From assembly GCA_019638625.1 (NCBI GenBank), contig JAHBTK010000001.1, forward strand, positions 797,434 through 861,433: a stretch of DNA of 64,000 bases, written 5' to 3'. Made by a program: the position numbers and the translations under genes. The DNA is from Chitinophagaceae bacterium (GTDB lineage: Bacteria; Bacteroidota; Bacteroidia; Chitinophagales; Chitinophagaceae). Shown piece by piece: positions 43,825 through 52,777 of the stretch (positions are counted from its first letter, which is position 1; the number at the start of each line of letters is the position of its first letter). The notes beneath the pieces are model-generated. The model saw only the letters and a list, made by a program, of their open reading frames with translations. It was not told where the DNA came from and did not search any database.

Positions 43825-44178
43825 TCAGGCTAAAATTTGCTCAACAAAGCTGTAAATTTCACCCAGTCGTTTATGGTTCACTGAATAGTAAATAAATTTT
43901 CCTTCTCTTGTAGTAGTTACAATACCGGCTCTTCTTAAAATTGCCAGGTGTTGAGAAGCAACAGACTGCTCGAGTCGTAATTGAACATACAATTCAGTTA
44001 CAGTCATTTTCCTTTTTTCATCAAGCAACTGCAGCATTTGCTGACGCAACTTGTGATTAAGTGCCCTTAAAATAAGAGCTGCCTTCTTAACATTCAGAAA
44101 ATCAATCTTCAATTCAGCCCCGTTCTCCTGCAGGGCACCATTTAAAACCATTGTGTAAGGACTTGCTAGGCCAGTCAT
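43825..44178 (-). CDS. ArsR-family winged-helix regulator
   Basis: 117 residues. The winged helix is clear: ILRALNHKLRQQMLQLLDEKRKMTVTELYVQLRLEQSVASQHLAILRRAGIVTTTREGKFIYYSVN. No cysteine pair typical of a metal-binding ArsR is seen, so the signal could be a redox or sulfur compound, as for rhodanese-linked ArsR proteins. A shorter start at 44151 (MVLNGALQ) is possible. It lies before the tandem rhodanese gene in the same direction. An inverted repeat lies in the gap between the two genes. Confidence 0.88.
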   Translation of the reverse strand: MTGLASPYTMVLNGALQENGAELKIDFLNVKKAALILRALNHKLRQQMLQLLDEKRKMTVTELYVQLRLEQSVASQHLAILRRAGIVTTTREGKFIYYSVNHKRLGEIYSFVEQILA

Positions 44179-44279
44179 AGGAGTAAATACTTTATTGTGA
44201 TTAAAAATTTCAACTACAAATATATAACCGAAAATTCAAATAACATACTCCGCTCATCATAAACGGGGTATGACTTTCA

Positions 44280-44972
44280 TCAATTGTTTTTAGAAAACAA
44301 TGTGTTATTAGACTGGTAAAATTCTTTCAGATATAAGGGCTCGGTGTAGGCTAGCTCAGAAAACTCACTGTTTATAAATGATTTATGAAGTGTTAACGAA
44401 ATGTTATTGCTGTTGTAGATGATGTTTTTAAAGATGGTACGTGTTTTTGATGAAATTATTTTCTCAAACTTTTCCGCGCCATCCCCGGCGAATATCCCCC
44501 GTTTTTTTTGCAGCAGATCCCCGAAAGAATCTTCTTTTAAAATAAGTGCATGAGGGGGAATAATGGGGGTGATACTGCCATCATATACCGCTGTAAAAAC
44601 CTCGTTCCTACGGGCGTCTATCATAGGACAGTAAAAGTCAAGCCCCGGAACCTGTTCTGCTGCTGCATTTGCCAACAGTACAAGGGTCGATACGGTGATC
44701 AGCGGTTTTTCCAGCGCATAGCACAATCCCTTCGCGCTTGCCATACCAATTCTTATTCCGGTGTAGGAGCCGGGGCCTGCAACTACTCCTATGGCATCGA
44801 GGGCGGCCGCCGGAACGTTAATTATAGTTAAAATTTCCTTAATTGATTTTTGAACGAAGCCCGCATGGCTGTTTTGGATGGTATTTTCCCGGCTTATCAG
44901 CAAATTTCCATTTTCTGACAAACCCACAGAGGCATTTTTTAAGGCAGTGTCAATATGTAGAATTAAAGCCAT
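44280..44972 (-). CDS. tsaB: tRNA threonylcarbamoyladenosine biosynthesis protein TsaB
   Basis: 230 residues with the TsaB start ALILHIDTALKNASVGLSENG. The mid part is AIGVVAGPGSYTGIRIGMASAKGLCYALEKPL, where GPGSYTGLR is the family hallmark. It is an ASKHA-fold partner of TsaD in making t6A37 of tRNAs. The C-terminal 60 residues are poorly conserved, as usual. It lies 59 bases behind purH in the same direction. Confidence 0.95.
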   Translation of the reverse strand: MALILHIDTALKNASVGLSENGNLLISRENTIQNSHAGFVQKSIKEILTIINVPAAALDAIGVVAGPGSYTGIRIGMASAKGLCYALEKPLITVSTLVLLANAAAEQVPGLDFYCPMIDARRNEVFTAVYDGSITPIIPPHALILKEDSFGDLLQKKRGIFAGDGAEKFEKIISSKTRTIFKNIIYNSNNISLTLHKSFINSEFSELAYTEPLYLKEFYQSNNTLFSKNN

Positions 44973-45031
44973 AAATGCTGGTTAAATATAGATTCCCCGG
45001 GAGGTTTACCAAACCTGTAAAGCGACTGGTA

Positions 45032-46570
45032 TCAATGCCGGAAATGTCTCAGTCCGGTGATGACCATTGCCAGTTTATTGGCTACACAATAATCTATTGA
45101 GTCTTTGTCGCGGATGGATCCGCCAGGTTGTATAAAGGCGGTAATACCGGCGGCATGACCCAGTTTTACACAGTCGTCAAAGGGAAAGAAAGCGTCAGAA
45201 GCCATCACGGCTCCCTGCAGGTCAAAATTGAATTGTTTTGCTTTTTCCACCGATTGACGCAACGAATCAATTCTGCTGGTTTGCCCGCAACCTTTTCCTA
45301 CCAGTTGTTTGTTTTTGACAAGTGCAATAGCATTTGATTTCAGGTGTTTACAAACAAGATTGGCAAATATCAGATCCTGTTTTTCCGTGTCTGTAACGGG
45401 GCGGCCGCCTGCTTCTTTCCATTCGGCATAGTTGCCGATGTCGTTTTGCTGACTGAGTACCCCATTCAAAATTGTTTTGGATTGATGGGTAGCCGAGGGA
45501 GATTTTTTCAGGGTAAGCAATATCCGGTTTTTCTTGCTTTTCAATATTGCCAGGGCATCTTCCTCAAAATCGTTTGCGATTAGCACTTCAAAAAATATCT
45601 CGCTGATAGCTTCCGCGGTAGCTTTGTCTACAACGCTGTTACACACCAGCACCCCACCAAACGCGCTTTCCGGGTCACCGGCCAGCGCGTCATCCCAGGC
45701 TGCCTTAAGGCTGCCGCGGGAGGCTATACCGCATACGTTGGTATGTTTGATAATGGCAAAAGTTTTTTCTGATCCATCAAATTCATTGATCAACTGCACA
45801 GCCGCATCTACATCCACCAGGTTGTTGTAGGATAACTCTTTTCCGTGCAGCTTATCGAAAATTTCATCCAGGTTGCCACTGAAAATGCCTTCCTGGTGCG
45901 GGTTTTCGCCATAACGGAGTACCTGTTTAGCGCCGCCTGCATGGAGTTGGTTGCCGGGGTTGAAGTAATTGTTGATAGCGATATCGTATTGGGTTACTAT
46001 TTCAAATGCCTTGGCAGCAAAGGATCTGCGTTGTTCCAGGCTTGTTTCCCCCTGTTGGGTTTGCAGCAGGTTTACCAGTTCTTTATAGTCATTTTTGGCG
46101 GCTATCACCAGCAGGTCCCTATAGTTTTTCGCGGCTGCCCTTATCATTGATGGGCCACCGATATCAATTTTTTCAATGATCATTTTCTCTGCTTCTTCGG
46201 GTGTACCGCTGAAGGAAGCAGCACTGGCTTGTGCCAGTGTTTCTTCAAAAGGGTAGAGGTCTACCATCACCAGGTCTATAACCGGTATCTCGTATTCCCG
46301 CATTTCTTTCAGGTCCTGCTCCACATTTCTTCTGCCCAGGATTCCACCAAAAACTACCGGGTGCAGTGTCTTAACGCGACCCCCTAAAATAGAGGGGTAG
46401 CTGGTGAGACTTTCTACCGGCACACAGGGTATTTTCAGGTCTTCAATAAACTTCTGGGTACCGCCTGTGGAATAAATGGTGACGCCCAAACGGTGTAACT
46501 CTTTAACTACAGGTTCCAGTCCATCTTTATAAAAAACAGAAATTAAGGCTGAAGTAATTTTTTTTTGCAT
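45032..46570 (-). CDS. purH: Bifunctional AICAR transformylase/IMP cyclohydrolase
   Basis: 512 residues. The MGS-like IMP cyclohydrolase domain is at 1-150 (SALISVFYKDGLEPVVKELHRLGVTIYSTGGT, then GGRVKTLHPVVFGGIL). The AICAR transformylase domain is at 190-512 (LRYGENPHQEG, IIKHTNVCGIASR, SDAFFPFDDCVKLGHAAGITAFIQPGGSIRD). It carries out the last two steps of purine synthesis. The comEC stop is 2 bases from the purH start, so comEC-purH(-tsaB) probably form one transcript. Confidence 0.97.
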   Translation of the reverse strand: MQKKITSALISVFYKDGLEPVVKELHRLGVTIYSTGGTQKFIEDLKIPCVPVESLTSYPSILGGRVKTLHPVVFGGILGRRNVEQDLKEMREYEIPVIDLVMVDLYPFEETLAQASAASFSGTPEEAEKMIIEKIDIGGPSMIRAAAKNYRDLLVIAAKNDYKELVNLLQTQQGETSLEQRRSFAAKAFEIVTQYDIAINNYFNPGNQLHAGGAKQVLRYGENPHQEGIFSGNLDEIFDKLHGKELSYNNLVDVDAAVQLINEFDGSEKTFAIIKHTNVCGIASRGSLKAAWDDALAGDPESAFGGVLVCNSVVDKATAEAISEIFFEVLIANDFEEDALAILKSKKNRILLTLKKSPSATHQSKTILNGVLSQQNDIGNYAEWKEAGGRPVTDTEKQDLIFANLVCKHLKSNAIALVKNKQLVGKGCGQTSRIDSLRQSVEKAKQFNFDLQGAVMASDAFFPFDDCVKLGHAAGITAFIQPGGSIRDKDSIDYCVANKLAMVITGLRHFRH

Positions 46571-46572
46571 AG

Positions 46573-48651
46573 CTATAAATTGAGTACAAATGCCCCTTCT
46601 TCCGACACGGAATGGCGCCGCAAATGTAAACTATCGCATTCATTTTTCCACTGCCGGGTTTTCCACGCCGGGCAGGAACTGTCGAAAATAAACTGCCGGC
46701 AACCAAAAGTTTCTGTGAGCTGCTGTATGCGAAACGGCATATTCCCCGACAGGATGATGATATCCGCATGCCGGGAACCGGCGGCGGGTAATGTGCCCGG
46801 AGAGTTCAGTATCAATATGTTTTTACCGGAAACGGATAAAAAATCAGCAGCGGTGGCAGGCTGTTTTTTAGTAGCCCTGAATAAATGCCTTGTCGGCCGG
46901 AGATGAAAATTGCGCAGAAAATGATCGTTTTCTACCGCGGGATCGCCCAGGAAAAGGTAATGGTTGCTCTTAAGTATATCAAGCGCCCGGTATTGAGGTA
47001 CATTGTACACAACCAAGATTGGTTGCCTGTATCTTAAAATTATGTCGATGGCCCTGGTAGTGGTAAAAACCAGGGTAATACACAGGGCATAGGGCAGCAA
47101 CCCTTTTTTCTTTTTCATCAGCCAAACTGCAAGGATCACCAGCAAAGCATATAAGAGGATGGTTTGCACCAGGTCGACCCTGATATTGTGTGTAACGGCA
47201 TATGGGAGATTGTTCACGAAACTGATGAATACATTCATGGCTTTTATCAGGTAGTGTAAAAGATTTCCTGTGAATTGAGCTACCGGTGAAGAAAAGGATA
47301 CCATGCACAAAAATATTTCTCCGTACAGCGTCAGTCCTGATAAGGGAACGATCACCAGGTTGGAAAGCAGGAACAGGTTGGGGAGTTGATGAAAATGATA
47401 AATGCTTAAGGGAGTAGTGAGTATCTGTGCGGAGAGGGTTACGGCAGCCATTTTCCATACAGCCTCCGGTATTTTATTTTTGAAATACATCCAGTTGGTA
47501 ATAGGCTTCAAAAATATGACGATGCTCAGGACGGCGGCATAGGAAAGCTGAAAGCCCACATCCCAGGCAAAAAACGGGTTGGCGCAAAGCAGGAAAAAGG
47601 CAGAAGCCGCCAGGGTATGGTAAACCGATACCTGGCGGGAAAAACTTTCGCCGGCTACGATAAATGAAAACATGACCGCGCTTCTCAAAATGGAAGCGCC
47701 GGCTCCTGATACGAGGGTAAATCCCCATAGCACTAAAAGAATGATGACGCCGCGGATCCATTTGGTATGGGCTTTTGCCTGCAATGGCTTCAACAGGATG
47801 ACCAGGAATCCATAAATCATAGCCAGGTGCATTCCGGAGATCGCGATCACATGAATAACGCCGGTATTGGAATACTGCTGCACAAGGTCCCGGTCCAGGT
47901 CTTCGCGATATCCGATCAGCAAAGCTTCCGCTATTGCCGGTTCATCCTTGCCCGGAATATGGGTTTTCAGGATCTTCAGGATTTTGTGCCTGCACTGGTG
48001 CAACCATTGCTGAAACAGCGGCTGCAGTTGGCCGTGAGTGGATGAAAAATCTGAACCGGTTAAATAAACCTGGTGGGTAATACCCTGGAAAAGGCTGTAT
48101 CTTTTATAGTCGAATGAACCCGGGTTACCGGCATTTTGTATCGGCTGTAATGTCTTATTAAACAGGATGGTACTCCCGAAGCTGATCTGTTCAAGCAGGC
48201 TGCTGTCTTTTTGAAAATAGATAATGATCTCTCCTTTGGTTTTAAAAAGTTGACCCTTATCAGCCAGGGCATATACATCAGCCAACACCTTAAAAGATCT
48301 GTTCTTTTCTATGGGTGTTTCTTTCAGGGAAGCGATCACCATCGTTCCCTTGTCGTACCGGTGTCCAAACCAGTTTCGCTGGTGCGTAATATTTTTGAAA
48401 TAAGTCAGCAGCATACCTGTAGCTGCTATCAGCATCATCAGGGCAACGGCTTTCAGCCAGTTGTACCGTAGCAGCAGGGGAACTTTCAGAAAACTCAATC
48501 CTGTGAGTGTAAGTACAAAAAAGCTTATTGCTGTTAATATAAGGGTAAGTGGGGCAGCGGTGTACCATTGCAGCAGAATACCGGTAAGCAACGCTACCAG
48601 TAGTCTGATGAAGGGTGCCTCTTTCCAGACAGGTGCATAGGTTAGGTTCAT
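46573..48651 (-). CDS. comEC: ComEC/Rec2-family DNA uptake channel
   Basis: About 692 residues from ATG 48651 (MNLTYAPVWKEAPFIRLLVALL); an upstream in-frame extension to 48741 adds 30 unlikely residues. Order: three N-terminal hydrophobic helices, a periplasmic DUF4131-like part with RYSLFQGITHQVYLTG, then the competence core (ALLIGYREDLDRDLVQQYSNTGVIHVIAISGMHLAMIYG). Several membrane helices follow, with GAGASILRSAVMFSF. A beta-lactamase-like third domain with a HxHxDH motif is not seen, as is usual for the shorter Bacteroidota ComEC. It would move single-stranded DNA across the inner membrane. Confidence 0.9.
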   Translation of the reverse strand: MNLTYAPVWKEAPFIRLLVALLTGILLQWYTAAPLTLILTAISFFVLTLTGLSFLKVPLLLRYNWLKAVALMMLIAATGMLLTYFKNITHQRNWFGHRYDKGTMVIASLKETPIEKNRSFKVLADVYALADKGQLFKTKGEIIIYFQKDSSLLEQISFGSTILFNKTLQPIQNAGNPGSFDYKRYSLFQGITHQVYLTGSDFSSTHGQLQPLFQQWLHQCRHKILKILKTHIPGKDEPAIAEALLIGYREDLDRDLVQQYSNTGVIHVIAISGMHLAMIYGFLVILLKPLQAKAHTKWIRGVIILLVLWGFTLVSGAGASILRSAVMFSFIVAGESFSRQVSVYHTLAASAFFLLCANPFFAWDVGFQLSYAAVLSIVIFLKPITNWMYFKNKIPEAVWKMAAVTLSAQILTTPLSIYHFHQLPNLFLLSNLVIVPLSGLTLYGEIFLCMVSFSSPVAQFTGNLLHYLIKAMNVFISFVNNLPYAVTHNIRVDLVQTILLYALLVILAVWLMKKKKGLLPYALCITLVFTTTRAIDIILRYRQPILVVYNVPQYRALDILKSNHYLFLGDPAVENDHFLRNFHLRPTRHLFRATKKQPATAADFLSVSGKNILILNSPGTLPAAGSRHADIIILSGNMPFRIQQLTETFGCRQFIFDSSCPAWKTRQWKNECDSLHLRRHSVSEEGAFVLNL

Positions 48652-48752
48652 GTATAAAAGATACGAAAAAAGAATGGAACGGTAAAGGCAGGGGCGCATT
48701 TCGAGTTTCGCAATAAGGAAATAACCAGCATGCATAAACATCCACTCCTATA

Positions 48753-49568
48753 TCCCCCTCGGGAGCTATCGTGTGGACAGATCTCCAGGTAGTTTTGCCA
48801 GTCAAGCCCGTAGGGCTTGAATAACAGTAGCTCCCGGTAAAACCGGGAGAAATGAATGATCGGAGTTCAAGGCAACCCCGGCTTGCGGGGTTGAACATTA
48901 CAATAGATATTTTTCGTCAAATTCAATTCCATTCTCCTGCAAGATCCTTTTATATTCATCACGAAATGTTTCTTTCCTGTGGTGCCCTTTTTGGTTTTTG
49001 ATATACTCAATGATCATATCTTTTTCCCTTATTGAATAAGTGAATGCTCCATAGCCATCCTGCCAATTGGAAAACAAAGGAAACTTCCTGCTCTTTTTCA
49101 TCCCCTCAACGAAGTTGGGGGCTATTTTTATGTCCTTAACATAATCGCTTAAACAAACCCCTGGAATGCATATCTGAGAATATATGAATATGGTCGGGCA
49201 TGCTGTTAATGCGGTAAAGCTTACACTTATGTCCTTCGATTATCCCCCATATGTATCTGTAAAGATCGGTTTAGAAGGCTTCAGAAATAGTTGCCTTCCT
49301 GTTTTTGGCGCCAAAGATAATCTGGTAAAAGATTTGCCTGTAAGTGTTCATGGTTAACAATTTGTTCAACCCGCCATGGCGGGTTGGGTGGTTCATTGAT
49401 TATTTATTCTCCCGGTAAAACCGGTAGCTATTCAAATTTAAGCCCTCCGGGCTTACCCGCATAACCAATCTGAAAATAATCCTGAGCAGCAGGAGTATCC
49501 TTATTATAAGCGCTTGCGTATTAAACTTCCGGAAAAGTTGTGTCCACACGATAGCCTCCCGGGGGGGA
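48753..49568. mobile_element. Decayed IS200-like element enclosed by mirror-image hairpin sets
   Basis: An 816-bp unit. Outer inverted repeats share 15 exact bases: GCTATCGTGTGGACA at 48765-48779 and its reverse complement at 49541-49555, each next to a CCCCC/CGGGAG run. Inside, in mirror order, stand three hairpins on each side. On the left: TCAAGCCC/GGGCTTGA (48802-48820), CTCCCGGT/ACCGGGAG (48831-48849, preceded by GTAG) and CAACCCC/GGGGTTG (48873-48893). On the right, in reverse order: CAACCCGCC/GGCGGGTTG (49367-49386), CCGGT/ACCGG (49412-49424) and TAAGCCC/GGGCTTA (49439-49455). A broken Y1 transposase gene lies between them. No TIR-type DDE transposase is present. Confidence 0.7.
48898..49351 (-). 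pseudogene. IS200-like Y1 (HUH) transposase, broken
   Basis: Reading from ATG 49351 gives MNTYRQIFYQIIFGAKNRKATISEAF, then a stop at 49271-49273, then TDLYRYIWGIIEGHKCKLYRINSMPDHIHIFSDMH with the HUH His pair. A frameshift near 49170 leads into VCLSDYVKDIKIAPNFVEG. From 49101 the frame is open to 48898 with FPLFSNWQDGYGAFTYSIREKDMIIEYIKNQKGHHRKETFRDEY, the usual C-terminal part with its catalytic-Tyr-containing helices. At least one stop and one frameshift make it inactive. It is the core of the hairpin-flanked element. Confidence 0.8.
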
Positions 49569-49948
49569 CATGACACTGGCTGATGATAAGAGTTTTGAGA
49601 ATAAAACAGTCAAACTACTGTTGTTAATCAGAAAGCCAGCAAATTAATTATAAAGCGAAAATTTGGAATGTGCCCGCAGACAGACGTATTTACTTTCGGT
49701 GAGAACTATTCTCATTTCGGGAAAATCAGAGATAAACAAATACCGCAATAGAAGTTCAAATCTTCGCTGGCAGGTGGCGACCTGCCTACCGGTCAGGCGC
49801 CCGCCTGTAGAGTGAATTTGCATTCAAACAGCACGTGGGGAACAGATTGCCCGGTTGCGTGTTCTCACACAATTTTCAAACTTCAATCGAAGAACTGCCG
49901 TTGAGGTTTGCAAGTCAGCTCGCCTGATGCAACCCGTATTAGCCACAA
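49569..49948. other. Gap between the IS200-like element and the 158-residue lipoprotein gene
   Basis: No gene is seen. A perfect 7-bp hairpin GGCAGGT/ACCTGCC lies at 49769-49786, followed by GGTCAGGCGCCCGCCTG. These belong to the same CCTGCC/GGCAGG palindrome family as those at 38.38, 38.51 and 63.93 kb. The rest is A/T-rich without recognisable signals. Confidence 0.55.
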
Positions 49949-50425
49949 TTATGTTGAACTGTCGTCTATTTCAATAAGCATCCAGACTTCATCATTAATC
50001 TTTTCAAACAGGTAGTCCACCATAATACCGTTTTCGATTCCACGAATTTCAATCGTTGCGGATGTATTATCTTTGTCAACTATAGTTTTTTGCTCCCATT
50101 GGTCATAGTGACCTATAGATTTTTTACTTCGAAAATCCATCATTTCAAAGTCTGCCTTATTCTTATAAATCAAAGAGTCGCCATCATTGTCAATATCGTG
50201 CCATTTGATTTTCAAGGGAAACTTTATCCTGCTTTTTTGAAAAACTGAGTCCGCGCTAAATTTTTCAATAAAGTCACTAAAACCATTGCCAACTGGTTCC
50301 TTTACCGGAACGGCAACAGCAGGTTTTTCGTCCTTGTGTCGGCTTACTGTATTCGTTGAACTATTGTCACAGGAAGTCAACAGAATGGAGAGTAAAAGGC
50401 TTATAGTGAAATATTGTTTGAGCAT
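49949..50425 (-). CDS. Unrecognised lipoprotein, 158 residues
   Basis: The start LKQYFTISLLLSILLTSCDNSS is a short signal with a lipobox (LTSC), so the protein is probably lipid-anchored. The mature part is acidic and strand-rich (FPLKIKWHDIDNDGDSLIYKNKADFEMMDF), ending in a compact domain resembling an NTF2-like or DUF-type domain (TSATIEIRGIENGIMVDYLFEKINDEVWMLIEIDDSS). I do not recognise a family. It is the last gene in direction with the hydroxyproline epimerase (22 bases after its stop), so it could be co-transcribed. Confidence 0.7.
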   Translation of the reverse strand: MLKQYFTISLLLSILLTSCDNSSTNTVSRHKDEKPAVAVPVKEPVGNGFSDFIEKFSADSVFQKSRIKFPLKIKWHDIDNDGDSLIYKNKADFEMMDFRSKKSIGHYDQWEQKTIVDKDNTSATIEIRGIENGIMVDYLFEKINDEVWMLIEIDDSST

Positions 50426-50447
50426 GTCTTTGTAATTGTGGCTAACC

Positions 50448-51455
50448 CTAGATTACCTGGAACCCATGTGCATAAGGATCATCATCATCAATTATGATGG
50501 TGTTATAGCTGGTTACCATTGCCCAGCCTTCAATACCGGGTATTATTGCGTCTTTTCCGCTGCCAAACGCATTTTTTTCTTCCTCCTCAATGGTGCCGGT
50601 AAATTTGGAGCCGATGATACTTTCGTGTATAAACCTGTCTCCCTTTTTTAGTTTCCCTTTGGCATGCCATTGCGCCATACGGGCGGATGTGCCGGTGCCA
50701 CAAGGCGAACGATCAATGGCTTTGTCGCCATAAAAGACAGCGTTGCGTGCAGTGGAAGCAGCATCCAAAACCGCGCCGGTCCACATTATGTGACTTAACC
50801 CGCTGATGTTTTTATCTTCCGGGTGTTCAAAGCTGTATTTTTCATTTATCCTGCGGCGGATAACCCGGCTCCAGCCAATGAGTTGGTCTGCCGTATGGTT
50901 TTCAAGTCCTTTAAAGTTTTTCTGCGGGTCGATGATAGCGTAAAAATTTCCTCCGTAGGCTACATCCAATACCAATTCACCGAGGTCCGGGCATTCAACG
51001 GTGATATCCGTTGCCGCCAGAAAAGATCTTACATTGGTCAGCTTTACAGACTTCACCTTTTTTCCTTCCTGCACATAATCAATAAGCACCAGCCCGGCGG
51101 GGGTTTCCAGCCGGAGATGACCCGGCGTCTTCGGCAACACAAACCCTTCTTCTATAGCAATGGTGACAGTACCTATAGTGCCGTGACCGCACATGGGCAG
51201 GCATCCGCTGGTTTCTATAAATAATACCGCTATGTCGTTGTTTTCGTCAGCAGGCGGATAAAGGATGCTGCCGCTCATCATATCATGCCCCCGGGGTTCA
51301 AACATCAACCCCTTCCTGATCCAGTCGAATTCCGCCAGGAAATGCAGGCGCTTTTCCATCATGCCTGCTCCTTTCAGCAGGGGACCACCGGCTGCCACCA
51401 GCCTTACCGGGTTACCGCAGGTATGGGCATCAATACATGAAAATATCTTTTTCAC
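50448..51455 (-). CDS. 4-Hydroxyproline 2-epimerase (proline racemase family)
   Basis: 335 residues. Both catalytic cysteines of the racemase/epimerase class are present: Cys in LPMCGHGTIGT and Cys in DRSPCGTGTSARMA. Dehydratases of this family have Thr or Ser in one of these positions, so epimerase is favoured. The start IDAHTCGNPVRLVAAGGP and the end GWAMVTSYNTIIIDDDDPYAHGF fit the family. It would convert trans-4-hydroxy-L-proline to cis-4-hydroxy-D-proline. It lies 55 bases behind a DapA-like lyase gene in the same direction, matching a hydroxyproline catabolic pair. The D-hydroxyproline oxidase and semialdehyde dehydrogenase are not in the window. Confidence 0.9.
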   Translation of the reverse strand: MKKIFSCIDAHTCGNPVRLVAAGGPLLKGAGMMEKRLHFLAEFDWIRKGLMFEPRGHDMMSGSILYPPADENNDIAVLFIETSGCLPMCGHGTIGTVTIAIEEGFVLPKTPGHLRLETPAGLVLIDYVQEGKKVKSVKLTNVRSFLAATDITVECPDLGELVLDVAYGGNFYAIIDPQKNFKGLENHTADQLIGWSRVIRRRINEKYSFEHPEDKNISGLSHIMWTGAVLDAASTARNAVFYGDKAIDRSPCGTGTSARMAQWHAKGKLKKGDRFIHESIIGSKFTGTIEEEEKNAFGSGKDAIIPGIEGWAMVTSYNTIIIDDDDPYAHGFQVI

Positions 51456-51510
51456 TTATCTTGTTTGTTTTGATTCGTCACCGGATCGTTTCTGCTCTAT
51501 TGACAACAGG

Positions 51511-52452
51511 TCAGTTCAGGGAGGCTTGCTTTGCCAGCGACAAATACTCGGGAAGTTTTGGACGCGTAGCAATGGCGTTGTCTATCACCTGCTGAATACG
51601 TTTTCTTTCTTCGCCCTCAAGCATCAGCCGTGGCGCCCGCACGTATTCATTACTTAATCCTTCCGCTGTGGCAGCCAGCTTTATATACTGTACGAGTTTC
51701 GGGTGGATATCCAGTTCCAGCAGGGGCATAAACCATCGGTATATAGCCAGCGCCTCTTCAATTCTTCCCACACCTGCCAGGTTAAAAATAGCCACGGTTT
51801 CTCTGGGAAAGGCGTCTACCAATCCGGCAACTGAACCGTGGGCGCCGACCAGTTGGGATTCAAGGGCAAGGGTATCCACACCACCCAATATTTTGAAACG
51901 TTCCCCAAAACGATTCAGCATACGTGTAATATTGGTCAGATCCCTGGTAGATTCCTTCACCGCCTGTATGGTTGGACAATCTGCCAGTTGCTCAAACATA
52001 TCCAGGGTGACACAAACAGCATAGTCAACCGGGTTGTTGTAGATCATGATCGGCAAGGAGGAAGCCCGGGCAACCGTTTGAAAATAGGCGACTATTTCAG
52101 CATCCGATGCCCGGTAACGCATCGGAGGCAATAACATCAGTCCATCTGCCCCGGAATCGGCGGCCCGCCCGGCAAAAACGACGGCGTCCCTGGTAACCTG
52201 TTCCGCAATATTTAGTATCACAGGAAAGCCAGCCGGCGTCACCTCCTTCGCGGCTGCCAGTAAATCAAATTTCTCCTGTGTACTTAAAGTGCTGGCTTCG
52301 CCCAGGGTGCCTGCGATGATCACACCTGAAACACCTGCCTCCACCTGCGCCCGCAGGTTCTTTTTAAACATCGAAAAATCTATCTCCTCCCGCGCATCGA
52401 ATGGCGTTAACAACGCCGGGTAAATACCGTACCATAGTTTACACATACTCAT
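51511..52452 (-). CDS. DapA-family lyase/deaminase, probably hydroxyproline catabolism
   Basis: 313 residues of the dihydrodipicolinate synthase superfamily (TIM barrel). Schiff-base Lys in IQAVKESTRD and the Tyr in LPIMIYNNPVDYAV are present. The early GVSGVIIAGTLGEASTLSTQEK corresponds to the DapA GTTGE loop, altered to GTLGEA. In hydroxyproline clusters this family acts as 1-pyrroline-4-hydroxy-2-carboxylate deaminase, and its neighbour here is the epimerase. True DapA is unlikely, because that gene is seldom linked to an epimerase, but the sequence alone does not settle the substrate. Start at 52452 (MSMCK); the second Met is also possible. Confidence 0.85.
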   Translation of the reverse strand: MSMCKLWYGIYPALLTPFDAREEIDFSMFKKNLRAQVEAGVSGVIIAGTLGEASTLSTQEKFDLLAAAKEVTPAGFPVILNIAEQVTRDAVVFAGRAADSGADGLMLLPPMRYRASDAEIVAYFQTVARASSLPIMIYNNPVDYAVCVTLDMFEQLADCPTIQAVKESTRDLTNITRMLNRFGERFKILGGVDTLALESQLVGAHGSVAGLVDAFPRETVAIFNLAGVGRIEEALAIYRWFMPLLELDIHPKLVQYIKLAATAEGLSNEYVRAPRLMLEGEERKRIQQVIDNAIATRPKLPEYLSLAKQASLN

Positions 52453-52777
52453 AGTTAATGATCGTTAATTAATTGATGATGCCTCTCCGAAAATATACCT
52501 GCTGAAGAGTGGACAAAGTTAACGGACTTAACAGCGTCATACTAACTGCTAATTAATCAATATTTTGCAAATATTAACTGGTCTCAATATGTTCGTTTAT
52601 ACTATACCCTTTAGGGTAAGGCTTTAGCTTCTACAAATTTAACTAAATTTGCGGATGCATAATTTACGAACGTAAATGCGTCCATAAAAAACGGGCTAAA
52701 ATAATAGAAATGCCTGGGTCCGGACGCCACAGAATGCGCGATAGGGATTATTCAAAAAAAAGTAGGTTGCTGTTATC
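52453..52777. other. Gap between the DapA-like and mechanosensitive-channel genes
   Basis: No gene is seen. The region holds A/T-rich promoter-like sequence for the reverse-strand DapA-like operon (for example around 52540-52600). Near 52740-52780 only the 3' flank of the channel gene is present. No strong hairpin or repeat was found by eye. Confidence 0.5.
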
